A DNA stretch of 64,000 nt from the NCBI RefSeq assembly GCF_000002595.2, contig NC_057009.1:7746783-7810782 (forward strand), in the 5' to 3' direction. The notes beneath the pieces were generated by a model. The model made no database searches, was not told the DNA's origin, and saw only the letters and a list, made by a program, of their open reading frames with translations. Position 1 is the stretch's first letter. Each line of letters starts with the position of its first letter. Shown here piece after piece: positions 10,691-22,496 of this stretch. Both the position numbers and the translations under genes were made by a program. Origin of the DNA: Chlamydomonas reinhardtii (taxonomy: Eukaryota; Chlorophyta; Chlorophyceae; Chlamydomonadales; Chlamydomonadaceae).

Positions 10691-13600
10691 TTATCTGCCC
10701 GGGAGGGGCGCCAGAGGTGCCAGCGGCGCCAAGCCACCGGGTCGGCCCAGCGCTGCGCCCCCTGGAAGCCCACCGGACAGCGGCGCGAGCGGCGCCAAGG
10801 GCCCGAGCTTGTTGCCGCCCAACGGCGCCAATCCACCCGGTGGTCCACCGAGTGGCGAGGGCATAGGCGGCGGCAACGCGGCTGCTGCTGCTGCACCAGT
10901 TGCTGCTGCCTGTGCTTGCGCCGCCGCTGCTGCCTGTCCCGCAACCGCCTGTGCTTGCGCCTGTGCTGCCACTGCCGCCTGCCCCGCCGCCGCCTGCGCC
11001 GCCAGCGCTTGTGCCTGTGCCGCTTGACATGCCTGCCCCGCTGCCGCCTGCGCCAGCCCCGAAGCCGCATGTGCCTGCACCTGCGCCGCCGCTGCCGCCT
11101 GCCCTGCCTGCACCTGTGCCGCCTGCGCGACCTGTCCCGCCTGCGCCTGTCCTGCCTGCACCGCCTGGCCCGCCGCTGTTGCCGCTGGCGCCGCCGCCGC
11201 CGCTGGCGCCGCCGCCGCCGCTGGCGCCGCCGCCGCCGCCGCGGACTTGGCGACGGCGGGCGGCGGCTTGCCGAACTGGTCCAGTGCCTTGCGCAGCTCC
11301 ACGTAGCTGACCTTCATGTCTTTGTTGGCGTCGTGGTGGTAGAGGAAGGCCAGGATGAACTTCTTCTCCGGCGGGGCCAGGCCGGGGATACAGGCGATCA
11401 GCTGCTGCAGCTCGCGGTGGTCCAGCTCGCCGTTGGCGTTGGCGTCAAACTCCTGCGTTGGTGATGGGGGGGGGAAAGAGAGGGGAATTCCGGGCATGAT
11501 TACAAGCACGTGGGTGCAAGGGGAGGAGAGAGCCGAGTGCCACGCCCACCACGCCCACCACCACCCGCACCAGCACCGCCACCAGCACCAGCACCCGCAC
11601 CAGCACCTACCATCATGGTGTCCTTGATGACGGCCTCGTTGTCCGTGAGGTACTCCTGCAGCCGCAGCACCACCTCGTCGTCATCGCGGCCGCTGCGCAC
11701 CAGATCCTGGATGCGCACGTTCTCGGGCAGGCCCAGCACGAACTCGCTGCGGCTCAGCACGCCGTCCTGTGATAGGAAAGCAGAACGGGATAGGGTCAAC
11801 AGCGCGCATAGGAGTGCGCATGCAACACACCGTCCCGCTTGTCCTATTCTTTTGCGTTTGCACAGGCAGAAGGGCGTGAATGGCAAAGCCAGGGCCTGGC
11901 AAACGTGCGTCCAGGCCTTGCATACAGGCATGCGCAACAACACAACGCAAAAAAGGCTACACGCTAACGGACGGCGCCGGTGGCCGGCCTGGCATGTGCT
12001 GCGGCCCCGCAAACCCACATACAAGCCAGTCCACAGCCGAGAACCCCGTAGACAATTCCCCATACGCGCACACGCACCTCGTTCTCCGTGTCCAGCATAG
12101 CCATGAAGTGTTTGATGTCCATGCTGCTGGCATCAGGCACGTGCGCCAGCATCAGCGCCGTCAGCTCGTCCGTGCTCAGGCTGCCGTTGGCGTTCTTGTC
12201 ACCCTCCGTAAACGCGGCGTCAGGCGTCTTGCCACGCTGCGCCAGCGCCATGTTGAAGCGAGTGAAGATGTCGCCACCGGGCACGGAGGGAGGCAGCGCC
12301 GCTGCTTTGACCGCCGGTGGCGCTTGTGCGGCCGCAGGCGCAGGTGCGGGAGCGGGCGGTGCACCTGGTGGTGCCCCCGGTGGCGCGGGCGGTGCTGACC
12401 CCGGTGGCGGGGGTGGCGCTGGCCCCGGTGGCGGGGGAGGCGCGTGCGCGGCAGCCACGGCCGCAGCAGTTCCTACCGCAGCTGCCCCTGCTGCGGCTGC
12501 TGCTACCGCCCCCAGCAGTGGTGCTGCCTGGACGGCGCCTGGAGGTACCGCGGCTCCCGGTGGCACTGCCTGCCCTGCGCCCGCCGGCACCGCCATGGGC
12601 GGCGCGCTGCCCACAGGCCCGATGGCGCCGGGCGGCGGCGGCCCTGGCGGCAGCGGCGCTGCCGACGCCACCAGTGGCGGGGCCATGGCCACAGCCTCGG
12701 CGCTGCCCGGCGGCGGCACGCCCAGCAGCGCGTGGCGGTTGAAGTACAGGTCAATGGCGGGTATGGTGGAGCTGATAAGGCTTAGCTGCTTGGTGGTGGG
12801 CTCCTCCATGAAGGTACTGAGCATATAGCCACCCAGCGCGTCGTCCGCTGCAGAGTGTACATCAAACCAGATCAGCGATAAGGTGTGAGCGGCGGCTATA
12901 GATTCCGGGCGCGACAGTGGTCAGGGTCGGGGTCATTGCCGGCACACAGCCACGTGCTCGCCTTGCGTAGCCCCCGCCCCCAACGGCTTCGCACCGCCTG
13001 CACAAACATACACACGCAGGCGCGCACACCTGCTGCGAAGGGCACAGTGGTGAGGTTCCACAGCTCCCTCAGCAGCGCAGCGCCCTCGCGCGGTGCCTCC
13101 ACCAGGCGGCAGCCCAGCAGGTCGATGCGGCGGCCGTCGGCGGTGCCGCTCAGCGCCACGCAGCCCGCCAGCACGCGCCAGAACTGCGACAGCTCCGTCT
13201 TCGTGGCCAGCTTCTCCGGCGTGGTGGAGGAGCCCTCCAGCAAGCCTACGGAGCCGGGCTTGCTGCCTGGCGCCACCACCGCAATGGACACCACCTTCTG
13301 CGTCCCCAGCACCTTCTTGATGTAGCGCAGGAGCTCCTGTGCAGAGGTGGTGTTGCGGAAGAGGTGAAGATAAAGGGAGGGGAGGCGGATGCTTCGTATT
13401 GCTCCGCCATCCTGGGATCGGCTACAACACAACCAGCTAGTGTCTCTGCACGCAGGTCACCGTCTTCCTCCTACCCAACTTACCGCCCCCCCCCACGTTC
13501 CCCACCGCCCGGCGCTTCGTGTCCTCCCCCCTCCCCTTCCCCTCCCCCACACGCCACACCTGCAGCGTGAAGTTCTTCCAGTCGTACGCCACGTAGGCCA

Positions 13601-15026
13601 CATTGGGCAGCACCGCCCGCGCCACCAGCTCCACGTTGTGCACGCGGCTGGACAGCAGCACCAGCCGCTCATAGGGCGGCTCGCTGGCCAGGCGCGGGTT
13701 GGAGAACAGCGCGTTGAAGGTGGGCGGCGTGACGGGCGCCAGCACAATACCCGGCGGCAGCGCCTGCGGGTTGGCCTCCCAGGGCGGAACCGGCAGAATG
13801 ACCGGCGCCGCGTGCATGCCTGTGAGTTGAGCGCATGGGTAGAGTAAGGAAGGCAGGGTAGGGTGCGACTGGCCGTGGGCGATGTGCGTGCGTGTTGTGC
13901 AAGTGTTGTGTGTACATGTGTGTATCTGTGTACGGTATATGTGTATGTGTGTGAGAGAGAGAACGGTATGCTGCTGGCGCTGGAAGGTCACTAGCAGTGC
14001 TGTGGGTAAGGACTCCGAGAGTGTGCCCTTACCGTTGACAGCCTGCACGTCGGGCGCGGTGTAGGCAGATTTTATCATGCCCTTTTCCAAGTCCATACCC
14101 TGTTCGCCAAAAACATTCGTGGGGCACGACGCAAGCGTGGAGTTGGACATCGGCACTGAGATCACTCGACGTGACGCGCAGCCATCCCGCACATGCCCTT
14201 GGGCACCAGCGCTGCGCTTGCCAGCAGCGGCAGCCGCCGGGGTCTAACTCATCCACGACCAGCTGCGACGCCCCTGCGCACCTTGCCCGCTAGGTGCTGG
14301 TCCGGCCCGCCTGGGTGCGCCCCCTGCGCCGCAGTGGCTGCCTTGACGGGGTCATTGTAGGGAACCACCGGCGCACTCTTTGCGCGCCCGCACTTGGTCA
14401 CTATGGCCCAGATGACGACCGCAAGGATGATGAGGCCCACGACGATGCTGACGGCGATAATGACCCAGAACAGCGTGGCGTTGTCTAGGGGCGAGCCCTG
14501 CAGGCGCCGGCCTGTGGTGCGGTGCGCGGTGGGTCACGGTGCAGGCGGGCGGGAATGTTTGCGGGTTTGGGGAGACACCGCCGGCCACGGTATAGGGCGC
14601 CGTGTTGGCGGCATTTGCATGGCATGGTCGGGTGCGGCATGTGGAGAGGCGAAAGAGCGTTATACCACCACGCGTGCTGGTGGCAACTCACTGTAGCCCG
14701 CGCGCCTGTAATGCGGCGCGTCTGTGTGTGCCCTTTCAGAAGCCTACGCAGAGGACCGCCAACCTGCCCCTTGCCTATCCCATCGCACGCCCTTCCAAAA
14801 GCCTGGAGCTCTGGCACCCGTGGCCCTCACCCGCACCCCACAAACCCCTCTCCATCGCGCCTGTGCTTCTACCCCCGCCTGCATAAAGCTAGGCTACTGG
14901 CGCTTCGTCACGCGTGCACTGACCGGGTCCGCTGCCAGCTCTTACCCAGGCGCCACTGCAGCTCCTCAGCTGCCCACGCAGAGTGCTGCTCCACGCCGAG
15001 CCCTGGCGCCCGCGCACCGTGCCCAT
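10691..15026 (-). CDS. DUF4347-like domain protein with one membrane segment and four EF-hands
   Basis: Exons on the minus strand: 15026-14946, 14497-14282, about 14243-14033, 13819-13560, 13336-13030, 12847-12078, 11766-11611 and 11452-10691, about 920 residues. Exon 2 encodes a single membrane span (LFWVIIAVSIVVGLIILAVV) followed by KCGRAK. Exons 4-6 fit a DUF4347-type fold: RLVLLSSRVHNVELVARAVL, then LLEGSSTTPEKLATKTELSQ, RIDLLGCRLVEAPREGAALL and DDALGGY. A long Pro/Ala/Gly linker follows. EF-hand loops are DKNANGSLSTDE, TENEDGVLSRSE (across a splice), DANANGELDHRE and DANKDMKVSYVE. The tail is Ala/Gln repeats. Calcium-regulated, membrane-anchored function is inferred. DUF4347 is best known from large bacterial surface proteins, so its pairing with EF-hands is notable. 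The intron between exons 2 and 3 would be only about 38 bases, so that junction is doubtful. Confidence 0.72.
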
Positions 15027-15029
15027 GAA

Positions 15030-15800
15030 TCCGTGACATTTTGCTACCTTTACACCCACAAGCTGTCAACCGAATCGTCAGCGCTATAGTCGGCGAATTG
15101 GGAGGGGCCAGGGCCGCGGACCAGCTGCCCGACCCATAGTGTATGCCGTGTGAGCAGTAGTCACTAGTAGGTATGTCCTACCCGAAGCAAGACAGTTGTA
15201 GCACCAAAGCAGGTGTGCGAGCTCTGGAAGACGTTAGCAGGTTCAGTAACAGACGCGGATGTGTCCGAAGTGCTTGGAGATTACTGTAAATGACTGATGC
15301 AAATACAGAAACTGGGCGTGGCAAGAGGGCCATATGTCGAGCGAGTCAAACGTCTCAGCATCGGAGAATCGGGTTCGCTCCCCAGCCTGCATACAGCCTG
15401 CCCTCGGCATTGCCTTCAATTATGCTGCATACGTGCTATGCTACTACATTAATCAGTGTCTACTGTCTCTCAACGCGGAAAAACTCAGGAAGCTTTGTGC
15501 GGCGGGCGTTCATACTGTTTCCGTATGAATAACATGATAACAAACAATAGTAAAGCAAGTCTATAGCCCCTAGTTTGCGAACTTGCCACACCTTAGTGTG
15601 CCTGTATGGCTCACCATTTCGTCGCGTCTTGGGCCTAGTGGCGCATAGGGCACTACGTGAGTGGAGGTGGCATTAAGGCCAAATGGAGCAAGCAGAAGGA
15701 AGTGGGAAGGTGTCCACCCTGGCGCATTCGCGGCCACCTGTGGTTCCCAAAAAGACAGGTGCGTGACGTGGTGGGGTTGTGTCTAGCTACAATCATAGGC
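15030..15800. other. Divergent intergenic region
   Basis: Lies between two divergently transcribed genes (starts at 15026 minus and 15802 plus) and is AT-richer than its flanks (about 15390-15560). No coding signal is supported. It probably carries both promoters, but I see no clear TATA box or named motif. Confidence 0.5.
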
Positions 15801-15801
15801 G

Positions 15802-18800
15802 ATGTCGCGGGCCAGCCCAATGCCCGAACACACGAGCAACGGGCACGCGGCTAGGAGGCCCCGCCTCCCCAGGCGAATTCCCACCCTTGTAGCCCGCGGC
15901 CCGTTCCACACGGATCAACTGAGAAGTCTAACCTACTTCCTCGGCACCATGATTGTAGATGCTGGTGTCAAGACCGCAAAAGTGTCTGGCAGCGGCGGGG
16001 TACGCCCACCGTCAGCGGGCTTATCTGCGTGGGAGGATGCTGCAGGCCCCCACGACTGCGACCTTCTCGCCTATTTGGGAAAGGTCAGTTGCCACAAGGC
16101 AGACAAAGGGCATTTCCTTGCACTGTGTGAGGCCTGGCCCGCGATGGAGGGGATCAGAGGTAGCAATTGTGCAGGATGGGTTCAGGCCTTACTGCAAGCG
16201 CTTTGCGGCGTTGAGCGCTCCCCAATACACACATCCGGAACATCCCCACCACCTCGCGCTAACCTGCGTGCTGGCGTTGTGCGGCTGGCCGCCGGTAGAT
16301 GGTGAACTTGGTGACGCTGGGCTGAGGCAGATGGATTATTGAAGCTATCCGCTTCGGCCTGCCGTACGCAGGCGGAGGACGCGGCTGCTCCCGGCGGCGT
16401 GCGTTCGGGCTCCTCTCCAGGGAACCGCACCCTGTCGCAGACGGGTGACGGCAACCTTACACAGGCGCTCCTGGCGGCGCGCGTGGCAGCAGAGGCAGAG
16501 CGAAGCGCGGCGCAGCTGGAGCAGCGACAGGAGCTGTCGCGCCGTGCGTCGCAGGCATCCCGTGCCGGCAGCGGCAGCGGCAGCGCGAGCGGCGCCAGCG
16601 ACAGGACGGGTGGAAGCGGCAAGCCGCCGCGAGCTCCCGAACAGACGTCCTCGCCAGCGGCCGTGGCTGCGGGCCCGGCAGGCAGCAGGGAGGCCGCGGA
16701 CCCGCGTTTGCAGGGAATGTTGTTGAGTGATGAGGAGGACGATGATGATGACCTAGTGGACCTGATGGAGGCAGATGATGACGTCCTCTTCGCGGGGTGC
16801 GGCGACGGGGACAGAGAAAGGAGCCGCGCGAGCGGCACAGGCGGCGGAAAGCGTGCGGCAGCGGCGCCTGCGGCGCTGACAGGTACCGTGGCGCAAGCGG
16901 AGTCAGCAGAAGGGGCGGGAGCAGCTGGGTCAGCGGCGCCTGCTGGGAGGGGCGCTGGTGGCAGCGGCAGCGGTGCTAGCAGCGGGAGCGGTGTGCTGGC
17001 CGGCGGCAGCCGCGGCAGCAGCGCGGAGAGTGCCGGTGCGCTCGCAGCACCTGGCGGGCGGAAGCGGGTGCAGGGCTCGGGCAACTCCCGGGGCGGCGCT
17101 GTCGCACAGGCAGGCCACGGCGCCGGTGTCGTGGCACCCCAGGCGGCGCAGCCTCTGTACGGACAGCCGTCGCAGGCGTTACTGTCGTACCAGCAGCAGT
17201 ACTACAGCCAGCTGCAGCAACAGCAGCAGTACGCGCAGCACGGGGGTCAGGCGGCGCCGTCCATTCCGGTGGTGCAGGTCGGCGAGGGGTTGCGCCAGCT
17301 GCAGATGCAGCCGCGGAGAGCCTTCACGCCAGGGTACGTGTTGTGCATGTGAAGGAGGATCTCTGAGGCTACAGATGCGTGCTTTCGGGCGTGCGGTGCG
17401 GGTGGCATGCTGCAACACGGAGCTGTGATTGTGGCTGGGGTGTGCTGGGTTTTTGCGGCTTTTGAGGTTATCCTGACGTTCTTAGCGGAGGTGTTGAAGG
17501 AAGAAGACGTGCCCTGGTGCCTAAGCACACAGCGTGTATCCGGCACACACAGGCGCATATTGCATGCGGTATCGACCTCTTCCCTGCCCTTCCTCGCAGG
17601 CATACAAGTCGCTCGCCGGTGCGGGGCTCGGGCTATGTGGTTGCAACCGCGTCCAACGCCCGGGTGTTGACACCGCCGGGCTCGCCGACGTCGCGGGGAG
17701 GCCCGTCGGGCGCCCAGCCAGGTACACAGGGAATAGGGCTGATGACTAAGATAGGGGGCCACAGTAGCAAGACAGACCTGCAGCAAGGCGCACCTGGCTG
17801 TACAACACATGCCACCGGAGTAGCTCTTTCACACACTGCCCTGTGCTAAACTCCTGTTGTTCACAGTGCTCAGCGGCAACGTCGAGCCCGGCTCCGTCTA
17901 CTCGGGCGCCAACAGCGCCCCACAGTCCTTCCTGAGCCGGGCGCCGTCCCCACCCAGCGCGGAGGCTGACGGTCGCGCCCACACACCGCACGGCCAGGGG
18001 CAACAGCAGCATCCAGGCGGCCAGCACCCGCACATTAGCGGCACCAGCAACAGCCCCAGCGGGTCTCACGACCACACCGCACCACACGTTGTAGACGGCG
18101 GCGGGCCTGAGGCAACGGCGGCGCTCCTGGCGGCGTTTGCTCCCACCACGTCACCACACCGGCACGGTGGGGGCTTCAACATGAGCAGCTGGGGCTCACC
18201 CCACCACGGCGGCTGGGCGGCCGGAGGTGGAGGAGGCGGTGGCGGCGGCGGTGCAGGTCGCTTCTCGTCCACCAGTGCCGGCTACACGGCTGGTCTGGTA
18301 TACCGCTCGATGCCTATCAGCCAGGTACGGCACCCTGACAACACGCCCTGTGTCATATGTTGATTCCGGTGCAACATCAGTTTCGTGCAAGGAGGCTGCT
18401 TAATGTTGGGGTTTCGCTTCTTGGACTGGTTGCATCCGCAGGTGCCGGGTAGTGCGGCCGAAGACGGAGCTGCTGCGGGAGGCAGCGGCTTGGTGGCGCG
18501 GAGTTCAATTAGCCCCGGGCGACTGAGTGGGCGGGTGAGCGGCTCTCGGCAGACAGCAAGGAGTGTGCAGCGCCTCTCGCGTTGGATGCGCGTCCATGCC
18601 AGGCCCTTGGCGCAATGCCTGACCCAACTGACGTACCCTGTCCTCTGGGGCTCCAATCCGCAGGCACCTACGCTAGGGCTCATGCGCGACCGCCACGGCA
18701 GCGCCAACGCGTCGGGGCCCCTCGCCGCGGCAGCAGCTGCTGCAGTGGCGGCCGCTGGCTCCCGCACCGCCACCTCCCCGCACGCCATGCGCCCCGCTAC

Positions 18801-19806
18801 CTCTCCCTCACGAGCCCGCAGCTTCGCTTCCGTCGGATCGGCAGTGGCCGGGCCTTTAGAGCCAGGTTATGCCCGCGCCTACGCGGCGCCATCTCGCCAA
18901 TCCTTGAAACGCGCCGCACACGGTACGCCGCCTGCGCCCCTGGTCATGAGCGGTGTGGTCATGTCGGCACCGGCAGCCGAGGGCGCCGACGGGGTGGCAG
19001 CCGGGCCAGGTGGCGAACCCGGTGCGGGCGTGGCGGGCGGAATGCTCCGGGGTCCTATGGTGCCTGCCATGCCTCAGTATCACCATGCCCCGCCGCCCAT
19101 CCGGCACTGCGGCTTCGGGCCGCGCGCCGGTGGCCACGGCAGCCTCGCCGCCGCCTTCAGCGCCTCGTCATCTCCGCCCACGTTAGCCATGAGCGGCGCT
19201 GCCGGCACCGGGGGCACAGGCGCCGTGAATGTGGCGCCATCGGTGTTCTTGGGCAGTCGGGCAAAGGCGACAGACGAGAGGATGAGGTTGGCGCTGCTGG
19301 CCAAAGTGCTGGCGGGAGGGGCGGGCGGTGGTGGGAAGGACCCGTCGCCGCCGCCGCAGCACCACCTGCTCATGCTGGCGCACCAGCAGCAGCAGCACCA
19401 GGTGGCGATTCAGCACGGGCACGGCGGGCCGGGCCACCAACAACAGCACCACACCTCGCCGGGCGGGGTGGCGGCAGAGGGCCACGCCGCTCCCCTCGCA
19501 GCTAATGGATTTGCGCCGGCTGCGTTGGCAGGTGCCGGCAGCGCTGGCCCCATTCACCGGCAAGGCCCGCTGCCGCACCTACCAAACTCGGGCGCAGGAG
19601 AACAGGGGCACCCCGGTGGGTTCGTGCCGCACGTGGCGCTGCCTGCGGGACCCACCCTCGCTGGGCGCATTGGCGGCGGCCTGGTGCCCGGGCATGGACA
19701 GGGGCAGGGCCAGAGGGTGGCTGCCACACACGCGCACCATCACGGCTCGTCTGCTCGTAGCTACAGCTTCGACAGCCCACGCAATGGTGCCGTGTCGCAT
19801 GCCTGA
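15802..19806 (+). CDS. Hypothetical Ser/Gly/Ala/Gln-rich protein, six exons, about 1019 residues
   Basis: Exons 15802-16083, 16372-17333, 17600-17721, 17867-18324, 18442-18534 and 18664-19806 join with consistent phases and end in TGA. The first exon holds the most ordered part (LRSLTYFLGTMIVDAGVKTA, later DLLAYLGK). Exon 2 has a coiled segment (AARVAAEAERSAAQLEQRQE), an acidic cluster (SDEEDDDDDLVDLMEADDD) and a Gln/Tyr-rich stretch (SYQQQYYSQLQQQQQYAQ). Later exons are SP-rich (LTPPGSPTSRGGP), carry a poly-Gly run and His/Gln clusters, and end in SARSYSFDSPRNG. I recognise no family. SP/TP sites and prion-like Q/Y tracts would suit an RNA- or chromatin-associated phosphoprotein, but that is inference from composition only. 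Confidence 0.68.
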
Positions 19807-22496
19807 GTCGCGGTCATACTATCATACGACCGTCTACGATTGCAAGGCTAATAGCAGTGCGGATTGCACGCGCAGACATGCTTGTTGTATCCCTACGTAT
19901 GGTGTTGTGGAATGAGTGATGGGTATCTCCACGTTCGCATGCAATTGCTAGGCTCGGCTGTACGGTTGCAGTAGTTTCATTATTAGTAGTTATTCAAGTA
20001 TGCCCCCTCAAGCGACCGGATGCTATGTGCACGCCGATAATGTGGCATGTGTTACGGTACTCTGCAACAATCTAAGCCGGCCGCAAGAGGCTGATGGTGT
20101 CGTCATGCGTTGTGTTATGATCGTAAGATGTGTGGGTGCTACCAACGAAGAACGCAAGAAAGCCGGGGCGCGTCATGCTTTGTGTCATGATGCGCACAAA
20201 ACGATACACGCTCTGCACAAGAGTGCAACCCTGCACGAGTATGTTGTGACGCAGATGCATTGCCTGGGCGCTATCTGCACGAAGTATGCTTGTGAGTACG
20301 AAGGAACAGGGCTGAGGGAAGGGTGGCGAAGCATTCTCGGGTGTGGGGCCAGGTCGAGGTGAGGAATGGACGCGGGTGGGTTCGCATTCGGGGTTCGTGG
20401 AATGGAGAGGATGAGTGGCGTCCCGGCGTCTTGTGGCCATCTAGCTATATCGTGTGTTATGGACAGTCCCAGGGACGCGGGAATGGAGCAGGTGCGATGG
20501 ATACAAACGCGGGTGGTTTGCAGGGTGTGCTTCGGCAATGGCACCGACCGCAGCCAGGAGCCTGTGCCACGGCGTCCCGCCGGAAGTGGGGCGTGCATGC
20601 GGCATAGAGCATCAGCCAGGCCCCTGCGACACCTGGATGGGACCACCAACCCGGCAGGCGCACCAGCCGAGCAACTACCAGCGAGGCACCGCAGCCTGCC
20701 GCAGCAGTGACGGCTTGGGCCACGAACGCTCGACTTGACACACCAGGGCTCTTACGACAGCTGGCGGCATTCGCGCGCTGGCACCACGAACCCACACCCC
20801 ACACCAGCACGAGCAGAAGGCACCACGGCAGCGGCTCCACTACCCGGCCACTGGCCTGTGCACCCGAAGCATTTACGCATGGGTTGGCTTGCCCCTTCCC
20901 CCGAAGGGGGAGGGGCGGAAGCCATTGCGGTCGCATCGAGTCCCCAGGCGGGCCCCCCTCGGTTATGAGGAACATATCACCCCCCTGGCGGACCGGCCCG
21001 GTCGCGACGGCGGACCGGGGGTGGACCGGGAATCGTACGGGCCCGGTCCGCTGGCCAATGTCGGGTGCATAAACACGTTGTTTAGCTCGAAATCAGCTCG
21101 CTTCGCTTGGCCAGCTGCCGTTATCGCTTTAGAATATCAAATGCAAAGCTTGTGCGGCCAGCGTTGTGCCATTTCAGCGTGCCCGAAGGCATGCGAGCCC
21201 AGGGCGAGGGTCAACGGCGACCTCGAAACAGAGTCCTAGAGGGCCTCAACGTTATTGTGATGTGTTCTAAACATAGAGCAATACTCAAAAGCAAATAGAC
21301 GTGGCCTGGGGAAGCCTTCGAGAGCACGCATGTGCGTGCGATGGTTGCGCACTTGCTTGAAACGTGCGCCCTGCACGTCCGCGAACCTTCTAAGGGTAAT
21401 GACATGCGTCATGTTCACCAGAAAGCACAGCAGGAGCATGCTCTGGCGCCAACCCGGTACTCCCGGTGACCATCAGCGCTCCATTTCCTAAGGGCTACAC
21501 GCGGGGAAACACGCCTGAACTGCCGTTTGATGCATGCCCTATCAGCTGCATGCGCCGCTGTAAAGGCTTGCACGTTTGCGCCGGTCGCAAGCATGCGCCA
21601 GCACGAGTCCGCTGGGGCGTCCGCCCGGTCCGCCGTACGACCGCCCGGTCGCCGTCGCCTGATATGACAGTTTTACCTTGAGTTATTTTGGGAAACCCGA
21701 ACGTAGCCAGAGTTCTTGTGCAAATAATACGCCTTTCAATTTGTCCCAAGCGATGCATAACTTTGCGGAAACGCGAGGAAGAAGTAACTAGAGGCGAAGG
21801 GATTGGAGGCGTTGGAGGATCCCTAGCGCCATCGGGTTGCAATTCTTGTCAGCCGGAAAGTAGGTAGACGATGATACCTCAAGGCAAAAAGATTTGACAC
21901 AACATTGTGAATGCGAAGTGATCGGCAAAAGCAGTGCGAAGCGCATGCGCCCGCGCCGTTTGCTTCATATCGATGCATCAGCAGCGCGGAGTTTTGTGGT
22001 ATCAACGGTGCATACTATCGTGGTGGCGATTTCGCGAAATCATGTGCAACATCTCGAGGCCCCCCACCCCTCCGCCCCCGCGGCCCGCGCTCTCTCGCCT
22101 TGGCTCACCGACGCGCTTGTGTTCACCGGCGCCTCCCCGCACAGTCCGGGCATCCCTCCCCCGCACCCATCCCACCCCGTTCGCACAACTGCGCGCTGAA
22201 ATGGACGTTTGGAATGAGCCCATAGCCGATAGCTCGGCTCAGGGGCTAAGTTCCCGTCATACTTGGCCTTGCAATGGTGCGCAATGGGACAGAGGGGAGG
22301 GGGCAAGCCGGGGTACTGCGTAGCGGTAGGTGTTGTGTTGGGGGTTGCAAAGTTTGGTACAAAGAAGTGCAGCGAAGTAGGCAGGATGGGCGGGTCTGTT
22401 CCGATTTTGATCCTGATTTTTAACAGGAACTTGTACACTCTGTGACTTCCTGCATGCCATTGGCGAGCAGGATGTGAAACTTGGGGCCAAAGCGTC
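19807..22496. other. Intergenic region, no gene supported
   Basis: About 2.7 kb with only short shadow frames. Visible structure is limited to a small palindrome around 20896-20912 (CCCCTTCCCCCGAAGGGGGA) and a GC-rich run of GGACCGG-type words on both strands at 20985-21055. It probably contains the 3' UTR of the preceding gene, followed by repeat-derived DNA up to the fossil element that begins near 22497. Confidence 0.5.

Noticed and set aside
16182-17084. 300-residue minus-strand ORF
   Set aside because: Antisense shadow of exon 2 of the gene at 15802-19806, whose phases are consistent on the plus strand.
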